A program made the translations under genes and the position numbers. DNA of 64,000 bases, from contig JACRKZ010000067.1 of assembly GCA_016235455.1 (NCBI GenBank), positions 111,732-175,731 on the forward strand. The letters run 5' to 3'. Position 1 is the first letter of the stretch; each line of letters begins with the position of its first letter. Below, one piece after another: positions 9,251 through 18,157 of the stretch. A model generated the notes under the pieces. The model was not told where the DNA came from and did no database searches. It worked only from the letters and a program-made list of their open reading frames with translations. This DNA comes from Armatimonadota bacterium (GTDB lineage Bacteria; Armatimonadota; UBA10988).

Positions 9251-10270
9251 CTAGAACTGCCCCGTGAACCGCAGGTCGCCCTCAAAGAACAGGCGGATGT
9301 CGTCGACGCCGTACTTGAGCATCGCCAGCCGCTCCATGCCCACGCCGAACGCGAATCCGGTGTAGGTCTCTGAGTCGTAGCCGACGTTGGCCAGGACCTG
9401 GGGGTCGACCATGCCGCAGCCGAGCACTTCCAGCCAGCGCGCGTCAGGGTCGTTCGGGTCGCGGCAGATGCCCTCGCGCCCGTACCAGATGGCCATCTGG
9501 GCGCTGGGCTCGGTGAACGGGAAGTAGTCGGGCGTGAAGCGCACGATGGCGCCTTCGCCATACAGCTCCTGGGCCGTGGCGTACAAGATGCCCTTGAGGT
9601 CGCCGAAGCTCACGTCGCGGTCGACCAGCAAGCCCTCGCACTGGTGGAAGGTGTGGCAGTGCGTGGCGTCGACGGCGTCGCGGCGGTAGACGCGACCGGG
9701 CGCGATGATGCGCACCGGCGGCTCCTGGGTCTCCATGGTGCGGATCTGCACGGCCGAGGTCTCGGTGCGCAGAACCGTGGTGCCCTGGATGTAGAAGCTG
9801 TCGCGGCCGTCGCGCGCGGGATGGTCCTCGGGGATGGCCAGCGCGGTGAAGTTGTAGTAGCTCAGCTCCACCTCGGGCCCTTCGGCCACGGAGAAGCCAA
9901 ACCCGGTGAAGATGTCGACGAGGTCTTCCCAGATGAGCGTCAGCGGGTGCTTGCGCCCGGGCAGCGCCAGGCGGCCCGGCAGCGTCGGGTCGAACCGGCG
10001 CGCGGCGCCCGCGGCAGCCTTGCCGGCGGCCTCCAGCGCGGCCAGGCGCGCGTCGAAGCAGCCCTGCACGCTCTGCTTGACCTGGTTGGCCAGCTTGCCG
10101 ATGACGGGCCGCAGTTGGGCGGGCACATCCTTCATCTGCGGCAGGCCGACGGTCACCAGGCCCTGCTTGCCAAACACCTTGACCCGAGCTTCCTCCAGCG
10201 CCCGCAAGTCGGCGGCCGCCTCCAGGAGCGCCGTGGCCTCGGCTTCGAGCCGGCGAAGATCCTCTTCCAT
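9251..10270 (-). CDS. pheS: Phenylalanyl-tRNA synthetase alpha subunit
   Basis: 339 aa, normal length. The N-terminal coiled-coil (residues about 1-90) contacts tRNA. The class II catalytic core follows, with motif 2 around HTFHQCEGLLVDRDVSFGDLK, the amino-acid pocket sequence FTPDYFPFTEPSAQMAIWYG, and motif 3 GFAFGVGMERLAMLKYGVDD near the C-terminus. Together with PheT it makes Phe-tRNA. The ATG at 10270 is chosen because AGGAGG stands seven bases upstream and the reading frame above it is not conserved. A T-box leader with an attenuator precedes it, so transcription should rise when tRNA-Phe is uncharged. Confidence 0.96.
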   Translation of the reverse strand: MEEDLRRLEAEATALLEAAADLRALEEARVKVFGKQGLVTVGLPQMKDVPAQLRPVIGKLANQVKQSVQGCFDARLAALEAAGKAAAGAARRFDPTLPGRLALPGRKHPLTLIWEDLVDIFTGFGFSVAEGPEVELSYYNFTALAIPEDHPARDGRDSFYIQGTTVLRTETSAVQIRTMETQEPPVRIIAPGRVYRRDAVDATHCHTFHQCEGLLVDRDVSFGDLKGILYATAQELYGEGAIVRFTPDYFPFTEPSAQMAIWYGREGICRDPNDPDARWLEVLGCGMVDPQVLANVGYDSETYTGFAFGVGMERLAMLKYGVDDIRLFFEGDLRFTGQF

Positions 10271-10310
10271 CGCTACCTCCTCGTGCCATCCGAATCCAGC
10301 GGGCAGACCA

Positions 10311-10358
10311 CCAAAACGCACAACGCGCCACATCCTCGCAGGACGAAGACATGACGCG
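10311..10358 (-). terminator. T-box attenuator terminator upstream of pheS
   Basis: On the minus-strand RNA a 14-bp stem with several G-U pairs forms between CGCGTCATGTCTTC (from 10358) and GAGGATGTGGCGCG (to 10324), with a 7-base loop. TTGTGCGTTTT follows. Its 5' side begins just after the T-box sequence, as required for mutually exclusive antiterminator and terminator folds. Confidence 0.65.
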
Positions 10359-10600
10359 CCTCCGCGGTACCACCCGCCTTACGCGATCGCAAACGCGATC
10401 ACGCCGCTCTTGTCGGCCCGCTAACGGGGGCCAGGCGGGTGAGGCTTGTCACCTCACCGGTTCGGGAGTGAACTTCGGCTCGGGTCGCCGCGGTTGGCTC
10501 GCAGTCGGTGGCCAACCTCCCTGTTCCGGCGCTGGGGCAGGCCGGCTTGCGCCGGGACAGCCCTGTCCCTTGCTTACTCGTGCTCCGTCACAACCTTTGT
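10359..10600 (-). promoter_or_regulatory. T-box leader (Phe specifier) controlling pheS
   Basis: The minus strand carries GGGTGGTACCGCGG (10362-10375), matching the T-box core that base-pairs with the CCA end of uncharged tRNA. Further upstream are GAGTAAGC, resembling the AGTA motif of stem I, and a stem base CGGAG/CTCCCG. A TTC triplet (10470-10472) followed by A stands just before the 3' side of that stem, where the specifier codon belongs. TTC reads as Phe, which fits the downstream pheS. I see no gene in this 335-bp interval. Exact leader ends are estimates. Confidence 0.85.
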
Positions 10601-10605
10601 CGGCG

Positions 10606-11388
10606 CTACAGCGCCTCACCGCTTTGTCGCACACTCTCATAGAGCGCCACGGCCACGGCGATCGCCACGTTGAGCGACTCCGCGCCGCCGCGCATGGGCA
10701 GCTTGAGCCGGGGTGCCTCGTCCCACAGGGGGCTCGGCCCGTGCGCTTCGCTGCCGGCCACGATGGCCAGGGGTTGGGGCAACTCCGTGGTGAGGAGGTC
10801 CTGCCCAGACCCGGAATCCAATACTACCACGCCCCCACCCGTTTCAACCAACCAGTTTCGGGTCTCCTCGCCGCTCAACCGCATCCACGGCACGCGCACC
10901 ACGGAGCCCGCGGAGGAGCGCACCACCTTGGGCGTGAGCGGGTCGGCGGTGCCTTCCAGCAGCACCACTCCGGCGCCGACAGCATCGGCCGTGCGCAGGA
11001 TGGTGCCCAGGTTGCCGGGGTCTTGCACGCGGTCGACGAGCACCAGGCGCGACGGTCGCTGGCGGGTCAGATCGACCCGCGCGGGCGAGCGCACGATGGC
11101 CAACCAGCCCTGCGGGGTATCGGTGTCCATGACCGTGGCCAGCAGGCCGGGCTGCATCAGCTCGACCTTGACCTTGTCCGCCTTGAGCCGCGCGCGCAGC
11201 TCCTCGTGCGCCGTGGCGTTGGCCTCGATCAGCACAGCCTCGATGGTGCCACCCGCCTCCACCACGGTACTCAACGCGCGTGGCCCCTCGACCAGAAACG
11301 CGCCCTCGGCGGCGCGGCCCTTGCGTGAGAGCAGGATGCGGGCACGCTTCAGGTACTGGTTCTGAGCACTGGTGATCATGTGGGGCAT
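10606..11388 (-). CDS. SpoU/TrmH-family RNA 2'-O-methyltransferase
   Basis: 260 aa. It is predicted to transfer a methyl group from SAM to a ribose 2'-OH of rRNA or tRNA. The N-terminal substrate-binding part (residues 1-95) has the L30e-like pattern FLVEGPRALSTVVEAGGTI. The SPOUT knot domain has DRVQDPGNLGTILRTADAVGA (motif 1), IVAGSEAHGPS (motif 2) and PMRGGAESLNVAIAVAVALYE (motif 3). The ATG at 11388 has GGAG eight bases before it. Its place between rplT and pheS is a frequent one in bacteria. The exact modified nucleotide is not assignable. Confidence 0.9.
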   Translation of the reverse strand: MPHMITSAQNQYLKRARILLSRKGRAAEGAFLVEGPRALSTVVEAGGTIEAVLIEANATAHEELRARLKADKVKVELMQPGLLATVMDTDTPQGWLAIVRSPARVDLTRQRPSRLVLVDRVQDPGNLGTILRTADAVGAGVVLLEGTADPLTPKVVRSSAGSVVRVPWMRLSGEETRNWLVETGGGVVVLDSGSGQDLLTTELPQPLAIVAGSEAHGPSPLWDEAPRLKLPMRGGAESLNVAIAVAVALYESVRQSGEAL

Positions 11389-11437
11389 GGGTAGACTCCG
11401 CGGTGCGCCGGCCGGCCGGCGTTGCGCCGAAATGGCG

Positions 11438-11471
11438 ACGGAGCCCCCTTCGCGAGCGAAAAGGGCTCCGT
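11438..11471 (-). terminator. Strong hairpin between rplT and the SpoU gene
   Basis: ACGGAGCCC (11438-11446) pairs with GGGCTCCGT (11463-11471), and TTCGC (11449-11453) with GCGAA (11456-11460). The stem is nearly 16 bp on the minus-strand RNA. No T tract follows, so it may be a partial terminator or an mRNA processing/stability element at the end of the ribosomal-protein segment. Confidence 0.5.
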
Positions 11472-11492
11472 GCTAACTAGACAGCAGCCAGA

Positions 11493-11849
11493 TCAGACGC
11501 CGAGCGCCTTCTTGGCCAGCTCGACCACCGCGCCGAAGGCGGCCGGATCGTGGATCGCGAGCTCAGAGAGCATCTTGCGGTCGATGATCACGTCAGCCAA
11601 CTTGAGGCCGTGGATGAACTTGCTGTAGCTGAGGTCATGCAGGCGGACCCCCGCGTTGACGCGGATGATCCACAGGCGCCGCATGTCGCGGCGTCGTTGC
11701 CGACGGTCGCGATAGGCGTAGAGCGCCGACTTCATGACCTGGGCTTTGGCGGTGCGGTACTGCTTGCTCTTGGCACCGAAATAGCCCTTGGCCAGATTCA
11801 GCCACTTCTTGCGCTTACGGGTTTGGACTTTGCCGCCCTTAACTCGCAT
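11493..11849 (-). CDS. rplT: 50S ribosomal protein L20
   Basis: 118 aa. It binds 23S rRNA early in 50S assembly and in many bacteria represses its own infC-rpmI-rplT operon. The basic N-terminal half ([20 protein letters not shown]) and the globular C-terminal half ([20 protein letters not shown], then [16 protein letters not shown]) match the family along the full length. It starts 2 bp after the rpmI stop, so the two are translationally linked. Confidence 0.97.
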   Translation of the reverse strand: MRVKGGKVQTRKRKKWLNLAKGYFGAKSKQYRTAKAQVMKSALYAYRDRRQRRRDMRRLWIIRVNAGVRLHDLSYSKFIHGLKLADVIIDRKMLSELAIHDPAAFGAVVELAKKALGV

Positions 11850-11851
11850 GT

Positions 11852-12061
11852 CTAGGCCCTCCCGCTCTTGGGCAGAATGCCCTTCAACACCTTGGCGTCA
11901 CCGGCGGCGACGACCTCGCAAGAGCCTAGCGTGCGCTTCCGCTTGCGGGACTTCTTGGTCAGCAAGTGACCACAGGACGCGTGCCGGCGCATGATCTTGC
12001 CGGTACCCGTCTTCTTGAACCGTTTCGCCGCGGCATTCCGCGACTTACCAGTTTTGCCCAT
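11852..12061 (-). CDS. rpmI: 50S ribosomal protein L35
   Basis: 69 aa, basic. The core [19 protein letters not shown] and [14 protein letters not shown] are the family signature. The N-terminus (MGKTGKSRN) departs from the common MPKMKTHRG form. The C-terminal tail has no lysine/arginine cluster of note. GAGAGGGA lies just upstream of the ATG. The 114-bp gap to infC is long enough for a leader-type control element, though I could not fold a convincing one. Confidence 0.95.
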   Translation of the reverse strand: MGKTGKSRNAAAKRFKKTGTGKIMRRHASCGHLLTKKSRKRKRTLGSCEVVAAGDAKVLKGILPKSGRA

Positions 12062-12175
12062 GATTCCCTCTCGGGGTCCAAGGCGCGCTACGGCGCGGCG
12101 CGACCGCGGGAGAGCGGCAGCGTCGACTTGACAGCCGTGGCGCGCGGGCTCACCACCCCCGAGACGAGGCCAGCG

Positions 12176-12922
12176 CTAGGCGCTGGGCTCAGCCTCGTCG
12201 GCGGCGTCCTCAGTGGCCGGTGCCGGGGCGCCCTCGTCCGTGGTGGACTCGGGGGCTTGGGCCTCGGCGGCCATGTCCTCGTCGTCCTCATCGATGTCTT
12301 CCTCGATGTTGGCCGACAAGCTTACCAATTCCACACCCGCAGCCTCGGCGGCGTCCTTGCGCTTCTGCAGCGCCTTGAGCGTATCGGCCGTGGGGGCGAT
12401 CAAGACGAACATCTTGCGCCCTTCCATCGACGGCCGCTGCTCGACCTCCGCCACATCGCCGACCGCTTCGGCCAGGCGCATGAGGATGTTGTAACCCAGA
12501 TCCTGGTGCGTGATCTCACGTCCGCGGAAGCGCACCTCGACCCGTACCTTGTGCCCATCGCGCAGGAACAGGTCGGCCTTGCGCCGCGATACGTCGAAGT
12601 CAGACTGGCCGGTCATGGGCCGCAAGCGCAGTTGCTTCACATCGGTGCTGCGTTGCTTCTTGCGCTGTTCGCGCTCGCGCTGCTTCTGCTCGTAGCGGTA
12701 CTTGCCCCAGTCCATGATGCGGCAGACCGGCGGACTGGCCTCCGGCGCCACTTCAATCAGGTCCAAGCCCGCATCGCGAGCTGCATCAATGGCCTCACGA
12801 ACCCAGACAATGCCGACTTGCTCGCCGTTCTCGTCAACCAATCGCACCTTGGGGACGCGGATCTCCTCGTTGCGCCGCAGGCGCTTCTCGGGCATCTCGG
12901 TGCCGACAAATCGTCGTCTGAT
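12176..12922 (-). CDS. infC: Translation initiation factor IF-3 with probable ATC start and acidic tail
   Basis: 248 aa if started at 12922. IF-3 binds the 30S subunit, keeps it apart from 50S and checks the start codon. The N domain (NEEIRVPKVRLVDENGEQVGI) and the C domain (DVKQLRLRPMTGQSDFDVSRRK, EVRFRGREITH) are intact. The first ATG (12895) lacks a usable Shine-Dalgarno sequence. An ATC nine codons upstream has AGGGAG eight bases before it and adds IRRRFVGTE, so I take ATC as the start; infC starts of this kind (AUU in E. coli) allow autocontrol by IF-3. The last 50 or so residues beyond the usual end are rich in Asp, Glu and Ala. Confidence 0.9.
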   Translation of the reverse strand: MRRRFVGTEMPEKRLRRNEEIRVPKVRLVDENGEQVGIVWVREAIDAARDAGLDLIEVAPEASPPVCRIMDWGKYRYEQKQREREQRKKQRSTDVKQLRLRPMTGQSDFDVSRRKADLFLRDGHKVRVEVRFRGREITHQDLGYNILMRLAEAVGDVAEVEQRPSMEGRKMFVLIAPTADTLKALQKRKDAAEAAGVELVSLSANIEEDIDEDDEDMAAEAQAPESTTDEGAPAPATEDAADEAEPSA

Positions 12923-12945
12923 GGCAGCTTCTCCCTGGCTCGGGC

Positions 12946-14877
12946 CTACAGCGGCGGAAAGGCCGCTTTGGCGCTCAGCTCTTCCACGAAGTCGACATAG
13001 GGCATCGACCCGCGGTCACGCATGCCGCGCTCACGCACGGACACAGCCTCGGCGTCGACCTCTCGGTCGCCGCAGATAAGCATATAGGGTACACGTTCGG
13101 CCTCGGCCCGGCCAATCTTGGCGCTGGTCCGCTCGCCGGTATCGTCGATCTCGGCCCGGTAGCCCCGACTCTTCAGGTCCGCGGTCAGTCGGCGCGCATA
13201 GTCGACATGCCGCTCGCCGATCGGTACCACCTTGACCTGCACCGGCGCCAGCCACGCCGGGAAGGCTCCGGCGCAGTGCTCGATGAGCACGCCCATGAAC
13301 CGCTCGATGCTGCCCAGCACCGCGCGATGGACCATGACCGGCCGCTCGCGCTCGTCGGCGCTGTTCACATACGTCAGGTCGAACCGCTCGGGCAGGTTGA
13401 AGTCGAGCTGGCAGGTGCCCAACTGATGCCGGCGCGCCAGCGCGTCGGACACCATGAAGTCGATCTTGGGCCCGTAGAAGGCGCCTTCGCCTTCAGCCAC
13501 TTTGTACTCGACGCCCCGCCGCTGCAAGGCCTGATGCAGTCGGGCCTCGGCGTCGGCCCACACCGCCTCGTCGCCCACGGCCTTGGCCGGTCGCGTGCTC
13601 AGGTCGATGCGCACGTCGGTGAAGCCGAACAGCTCATAGCACTCCATGAGCATGTCGATGAACGAGAAGACCTCGTCCTCGATCTGGTCGGTGCGGCAGA
13701 AGATATGCGCGTCATCCTGGGCGAAGCTGCGCACGCGGGTCAGGCCCGCGGTGACGCCCGATGCCTCGTAGCGGTGCAGCCGACCAAAGTCGGCATAGCG
13801 CACGGGCAGGTCGCGATAGCTATGGTGCCGGCTGGCGAACATGATCGCGTGCGCCGGGCAGTTCATGGGCTTGACGGCGAATTCCTGGCCGTCGACCTCC
13901 ACGAAGTACATGTTCTCGCGGTAGTTGTCGTAGTGGCCCGAGGTCTTCCACAGGTCGACCGACATGATCTGCGGGGTGATCACCTCGTCGTAGCCGAACC
14001 GCCGGTACAGGCTGCGCACCAGGTCGGTGAGCTTGTTGTAGATCAGCGCGCCCTTGGGGAAGAAGAACGGGCAGGCCGGCGCCACGTCGGAGAACCAGAC
14101 CAGGTCCAGTTCGCGGCCCAACCGGCGGTGGTCGCGCTTCTCCGCCTCTTCGCGCAGGCGCAGCCACTCGGCCAGTTGCTTCTTGTCCGGGAACGAGATG
14201 CCGTAGATGCGCTGCAGCATCTTGTTGTTGCTGTCGCCGCGCCAGTAGGCACCCGAGGCGGTCAGCAGCTTGACCACGCCAATCCGGCCCGTGCTGGGCA
14301 GGTGCGGTCCACGGCACAGGTCGACCCAGTGGCTGTCGCCGTTGGCGTTGCCATACAGGCTGACCGTGTCGTCCTCGGCGATGGCGTCGAGCAGCTCGAT
14401 TTTGTACGGCTCGCCCAGCTCGTCGAAGACGCGGCGCGCCTCGTCGCGGCTCACCTCGGATCGGCTGAAGGCCTGGTCCTCGGCGATGACGCGGCGCATC
14501 TCGTCCTCGATGCGCGCCAGATCGTCGGGCGTGAACGGCTGTTCGACATCGAAGTCGTAGTAGAAGCGGCCATCGGCCAAGGACGGCCCAATGGTCACCT
14601 TGGCCTGCGGGAAGACGCGCTGCACGGCCTGCGCCAGCACGTGCGCCGTGCTGTGGCGATAGACTTTCTGGCCCTCGTCGTCGCGCCAGGTGAGGAAGCG
14701 CACACCGGCGTCGGCCTCCAGGCGATGCGACAGGTCGACCAGCTGGCCGTCCACCTCGGCGGCCAGGGCAGCCTTGGCCAGGCCCGGGCCAATGGCCAGG
14801 GCGACGGTAGTCAGGTCAACTCCCGGATCGAACGACAGGCGCGAGCCGTCTGGCAACGACACATTGATGGAACTCAT
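12946..14877 (-). CDS. thrS: Threonyl-tRNA synthetase
   Basis: 643 aa, full length. It charges tRNA-Thr and edits Ser-tRNA-Thr. Domains in order: TGS (residues 1-60), the editing domain with HSTAHVLAQAVQRVFP and the SHWVDLCRGPHLPSTG region (about 65-220), the class II core with RYADFGRLHRYEASG (motif 2) and the zinc ligands including the Cys of MNCPAH, and the C-terminal anticodon-binding domain with VPIGERHVDYARRL. The ATG at 14877 has GGAGGAG eight bases upstream; the longer frame above it is not homologous. It is the first gene of the translation operon, and infC begins about 23 bases after it. Confidence 0.97.
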   Translation of the reverse strand: MSSINVSLPDGSRLSFDPGVDLTTVALAIGPGLAKAALAAEVDGQLVDLSHRLEADAGVRFLTWRDDEGQKVYRHSTAHVLAQAVQRVFPQAKVTIGPSLADGRFYYDFDVEQPFTPDDLARIEDEMRRVIAEDQAFSRSEVSRDEARRVFDELGEPYKIELLDAIAEDDTVSLYGNANGDSHWVDLCRGPHLPSTGRIGVVKLLTASGAYWRGDSNNKMLQRIYGISFPDKKQLAEWLRLREEAEKRDHRRLGRELDLVWFSDVAPACPFFFPKGALIYNKLTDLVRSLYRRFGYDEVITPQIMSVDLWKTSGHYDNYRENMYFVEVDGQEFAVKPMNCPAHAIMFASRHHSYRDLPVRYADFGRLHRYEASGVTAGLTRVRSFAQDDAHIFCRTDQIEDEVFSFIDMLMECYELFGFTDVRIDLSTRPAKAVGDEAVWADAEARLHQALQRRGVEYKVAEGEGAFYGPKIDFMVSDALARRHQLGTCQLDFNLPERFDLTYVNSADERERPVMVHRAVLGSIERFMGVLIEHCAGAFPAWLAPVQVKVVPIGERHVDYARRLTADLKSRGYRAEIDDTGERTSAKIGRAEAERVPYMLICGDREVDAEAVSVRERGMRDRGSMPYVDFVEELSAKAAFPPL

Positions 14878-14916
14878 GCTCAGTCTCCTCCTTTCCGGGA
14901 TGCAGATATTGACTAC

Positions 14917-14959
14917 GCGCCCTCGGGGCGCACGGACCCGTCCCAGGAAGCCTCCTGGG
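14917..14959 (-). promoter_or_regulatory. thrS leader with two stable hairpins
   Basis: Two perfect 6-bp stems lie 40-80 bases before the thrS start: GCGCCC-TCG-GGGCGC (14917-14931) and CCCAGG-AAGCCT-CCTGGG (14942-14959). They may form an operator-like or attenuator leader. No T-box core is present, so any control would differ from that of pheS. The rest of the 14878-15084 gap shows nothing further except a possible maf promoter. Confidence 0.35.
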
Positions 14960-15084
14960 GGTTGGTAGAATAGCACGACAAGCGGTGAGTCGCAAGCGAA
15001 CGGCGCATGGCAAGCGCGTTTGCGCGCGTAGCCGCGCGCTGCAACCATTGCCGTGCGGGGGTGTCAGTGCTAGCATAGGGCGGC

Positions 15085-15726
15085 GTGAACTCAGCAACCT
15101 GTCAGCCGGCTCTGGTACTTGCCTCATCGTCGCCTCGGCGCCGGGAGTTGCTGGGTGGCCTCGGCCTCTCGTTCTCCATCGACCCGCCGCACATCGACGA
15201 GTCCGAGCCGGAGTCACTGCCTGACCGCGCGGCGGTCATCGCCTGGGTACGCCAACTGGCGATCGACAAGGCGGCGGCCGTGGCTCAGCGCTACACGTCC
15301 GACACCTGGATTCTGGCGGCCGACACGATTGTCGTGCTGGGCGCTCGGGTGTTTGGCAAACCCGCTGACGAAGCACAGGCGGAAGCCATGCTCGGCGAGC
15401 TTCAGGGCCGCCGGCACACGGTCATGACGGCGGTCTCACTGCGCCGTGGTGGCCCGGCCGACGCTGAGGTGTGGGCCGAGGTGGCGCAGACGGAAGTGAC
15501 CTTCTTCCCCTGCTCGGCCGCGGAGATCGCGGCCTACGTAGCCACCGGCGAGAGCCTGGATAAGGCCGGCGCCTACGCTGCCCAAGGGATTGGCGCGCTG
15601 ATCATCGAGAAGCTCGACGGCTGCTATTTCAACGTCGTCGGGCTGCCGATCTCGGTGGTTGGGCGTCTGTTGCGCCGAGCCGGCTTCGACCTGTGGTCAG
15701 CCGCGACGGCGTCCATGGAGCGGTGA
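15085..15726 (+). CDS. maf: Maf-family nucleoside triphosphate pyrophosphatase
   Basis: 213 aa. Members hydrolyse non-canonical or pyrimidine NTPs (dTTP, UTP, m5-CTP) to the monophosphate and PPi in the cytoplasm, limiting misincorporation. The phosphate-binding motif is [18 protein letters not shown] at residues 9-26; the metal-binding region is AADTIVVLG, with [16 protein letters not shown] further on. The start is a GTG at 15085 with AGGGCGG close upstream. It reads directly into mreB, which begins 2 bp after its stop, an arrangement seen in many bacteria. Confidence 0.92.
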   Translation: MNSATCQPALVLASSSPRRRELLGGLGLSFSIDPPHIDESEPESLPDRAAVIAWVRQLAIDKAAAVAQRYTSDTWILAADTIVVLGARVFGKPADEAQAEAMLGELQGRRHTVMTAVSLRRGGPADAEVWAEVAQTEVTFFPCSAAEIAAYVATGESLDKAGAYAAQGIGALIIEKLDGCYFNVVGLPISVVGRLLRRAGFDLWSAATASMER

Positions 15727-15727
15727 C

Positions 15728-16756
15728 ATGAAGCAATTGCGGCACATACTGGGCCTGTTCAGCTACGACATGGGCATCGATCTGGGCACGGCCAACACGC
15801 TGGTCACCGTGCGCGGCAAGGGCATCGTCCTGCGCGAGCCGTCGGTGGTCGCCGTCGACACCGACTCGGGCGCGGTCAAGGCCGTGGGCCTCGAGGCCAA
15901 GCGCATGATCGGCCGCACGCCCGCGCACATCGTCGCCGTCCGCCCGCTCAAGGACGGGGTCATCGCCGACTTCGACATGACCAAGGAGATGCTGCTCTAC
16001 TTCGTGCGCAAGGTGCACAAGCGCCAGTGGTTCTATGCGCCGCGCGTGGTCATCGGCATTCCCAGCGGCGTCACCGAGGTGGAGAAGCGCGCGGTGGAGG
16101 ACGGCGCCAAGGCCGCCGGCGCGCGCCAGGCCTGGGTCATCGAAGAGCCCATGGCCGCCGCCATCGGCGCGGGGCTGCCGGTCGAGGAGCCCGTGGGCTG
16201 CATGATCGTCGATATAGGGGGTGGCACGACCGAGGTCGCGGTCATCTCGCTCGGCGGCATCGTCACCTCGCGCTCCATCCGCGTGGCCGGCGACGAGCTC
16301 GACGAGAGCATCATGGCCTACATGCGCCGCACCTACAACCTGCTGATCGGCGAACGCACGGCCGAGGAGATCAAGATCGGTATCGGCTCGGCCTATCCGC
16401 TGGAGAAGGAAGACGCCCGCCAGGTACGCGGCCGCGACCTGGTCACTGGCCTGCCCGGCAGCGTCATGGTCACTTCCACCGAGATACGCGAAGCCATCTC
16501 CGAAGACGTCAGCGCCATCGTCGACGCGGTCAAGTCCACCTTCGAGACGACGCCGCCCGAGCTGGCGGCCGACATCATGGAACGCGGCATCCACCTGGCC
16601 GGCGGCGGCGCGCTGCTGCGCGGGCTGGACCGCCTGCTGTCGGTCGAGACGGGCATGCCCGTGCACATCGCCGACGATCCGCTGACCTGCGTCGTGGTCG
16701 GCACCGGCCGCGCCATCGATGAGTACGCGCTGTACCACAAGCTGCTCAACCGCTAG
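15728..16756 (+). CDS. mreB: Rod-shape-determining actin homologue MreB
   Basis: 342 aa. It forms membrane-associated filaments that guide lateral wall synthesis. Actin-fold signatures are phosphate-1 [11 protein letters not shown] (residues 17-27), phosphate-2 [19 protein letters not shown], and the adenosine motif [15 protein letters not shown] near the C-terminus. The N-terminal [12 protein letters not shown] is amphipathic and may insert in the membrane. GGAGCGG stands just before the ATG, overlapping the end of maf. No mreC, mreD, rodA or pbp2 follows; the gene ends at an inverted-repeat region facing hypD. Confidence 0.95.
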   Translation: MKQLRHILGLFSYDMGIDLGTANTLVTVRGKGIVLREPSVVAVDTDSGAVKAVGLEAKRMIGRTPAHIVAVRPLKDGVIADFDMTKEMLLYFVRKVHKRQWFYAPRVVIGIPSGVTEVEKRAVEDGAKAAGARQAWVIEEPMAAAIGAGLPVEEPVGCMIVDIGGGTTEVAVISLGGIVTSRSIRVAGDELDESIMAYMRRTYNLLIGERTAEEIKIGIGSAYPLEKEDARQVRGRDLVTGLPGSVMVTSTEIREAISEDVSAIVDAVKSTFETTPPELAADIMERGIHLAGGGALLRGLDRLLSVETGMPVHIADDPLTCVVVGTGRAIDEYALYHKLLNR

Positions 16757-16931
16757 TGGTGGCGCGTCTCACTAACGCAACACAAATGGGCCATTTCAGG
16801 TGATCAGCTAGCGGCTGGGAACGTGGCATAGAGCTTCCAGACAGCGAGCAAGTGGCCGCTGTCGGAGGAGCGAGACCCGCCACCCACCCAACACACACCG
16901 CGAGCCCAACCGCGGTGAGTAAGCACAGCCA

Positions 16932-16978
16932 ACGCCGCATCGACCAGCCATCCTCCCGCCCAGGCTCCGATGCGGCGT
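16932..16978. terminator. Inverted repeat between convergent mreB and hypD
   Basis: ACGCCGCATCG (16932-16942) and CGATGCGGCGT (16968-16978) are a perfect 11-bp inverted repeat with a 25-base loop, in the gap between two converging genes. No T tract is present, so this is an inferred terminator. The remainder of 16757-17032 holds no supported gene. Confidence 0.4.
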
Positions 16979-17032
16979 CGGCCATTTGGGTGGCGCTGTG
17001 CCCCGTGGGGATCCTGCAGCGGAGGCGCGGCG

Positions 17033-18157
17033 CTAGTCGACCGCGTCGAGCTGCGAAGAGCCGTACTGGTTCCAGATGAAGCAGGTACCCTCTTGCGACA
17101 CCATGCAGGGCCCGTGCGGTGAGAGGGGATGGCAGGCAGTGCCGAACAGCGGGCATTCGGGCGGCGTGATCTGTCCGAGCATGACGCGGTTGCAGGCACA
17201 GCCGGCGGGCATCTCGTGCTCGCCCGCGGGCAGCCGCACCCCGAAGCGCTCGCGCGCGTCGACCGACTGCTTCGCCGCGCGCAGCACGAGGCCCGTGCCC
17301 GGCAACTCGCCCAGCCCGCGCCACCACACCGCGCCCACCTCGAACGCCTCGGCCAGCAGCGCCTGCGCGCGGCGGTTGCCCTCGGGCGTCACGGCGCGGC
17401 CGTAGACATTGGTCAGTTCGGCGCGGCCCGCGGCTCGCTGGGCCAGGATATCGCGCACCGCCAGCATCACGTCCGCCGGCTCGAAGCCGGCCACCACCGT
17501 CGGCAGGCCGAACTGGTCGACCAGTGGCTGCCAGGCATCGACGCCAACGATCACGGAGACATGGCCCGGCGCGATGAGTGCGTCGACGGCGATGTCGCCC
17601 GAGCCCATGAGCAGCACCATGGCCTCGGGCGTGAGGCGGTGCGCAGTCAAGATGGTCAGGTTGGGCGGCGGATCGGCGGCAATGACCGCCGCGGTGGGCG
17701 CCGCCGTGGTCTCGAACCCGACGGCGAAGAACACCACCTGCCGGTCGGGCAACTCGCGCGCCAGCCGGGCGGCGTCGGCCGCGGAGTAGACCAGACGCAC
17801 ATCGCAGCCGCGCGACGCCGCGTCGGACAGTGAGCCGGCGCTGGTGGGCACGCGCAGCATGTCGCCGTAGGTGGTGACAATGGCGCCCTGCTCGGCGATG
17901 GCAATGGCTTCGCGGATCTCGTGCTCGGGGCAGACGCACACCGGGCAGCCCGGCCCCGCGATGAGATCGACGCTGCGCGGCAGCAGCGAACGCAGGCCCC
18001 AGCGGCTGAGGCTGTGCTCATGCGAGCCGCAGACATGCATGATGCGCACCGGCCGGCTGTCGCTCAGCGACAGCGCGGCGGCCAGCCGGCGGATGTCCGC
18101 CGCCAGGGCCTGCACCGCCTGCCGGGAGGCGAACGCGGCCAGGTCGGTGTCAGGCAT
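17033..18157 (-). CDS. hypD: [NiFe] hydrogenase maturation protein HypD
   Basis: 374 aa. With HypC it forms the scaffold on which the Fe(CN)2CO centre of [NiFe] hydrogenase is built. Key cysteines are all visible: MHVCGSHEHSL, the GPGCPVCVCP motif, and the C-terminal 4Fe-4S set within CACNRVMLGQITPPECPLFG and on to the Cys of GPCMVSQEGTCF. The ATG at 18157 overlaps the 3' end of hypC by 8 bp, showing translational coupling. No hypE follows; the next feature is the convergent mreB. Confidence 0.95.
   Translation of the reverse strand: MPDTDLAAFASRQAVQALAADIRRLAAALSLSDSRPVRIMHVCGSHEHSLSRWGLRSLLPRSVDLIAGPGCPVCVCPEHEIREAIAIAEQGAIVTTYGDMLRVPTSAGSLSDAASRGCDVRLVYSAADAARLARELPDRQVVFFAVGFETTAAPTAAVIAADPPPNLTILTAHRLTPEAMVLLMGSGDIAVDALIAPGHVSVIVGVDAWQPLVDQFGLPTVVAGFEPADVMLAVRDILAQRAAGRAELTNVYGRAVTPEGNRRAQALLAEAFEVGAVWWRGLGELPGTGLVLRAAKQSVDARERFGVRLPAGEHEMPAGCACNRVMLGQITPPECPLFGTACHPLSPHGPCMVSQEGTCFIWNQYGSSQLDAVD

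Noticed and set aside
13207..14973. 588-aa plus-strand open frame opposite thrS
   Set aside because: Antisense of thrS; no recognisable domain.
16746..16940. 64-codon minus-strand frame with signal-like MRRWLCLLTAVGLAVCVGWV
   Set aside because: Its start lies in the 11-bp inverted repeat between mreB and hypD, the GGAGG is 11 bases away and the C-terminus has no coding character; too weak to annotate.
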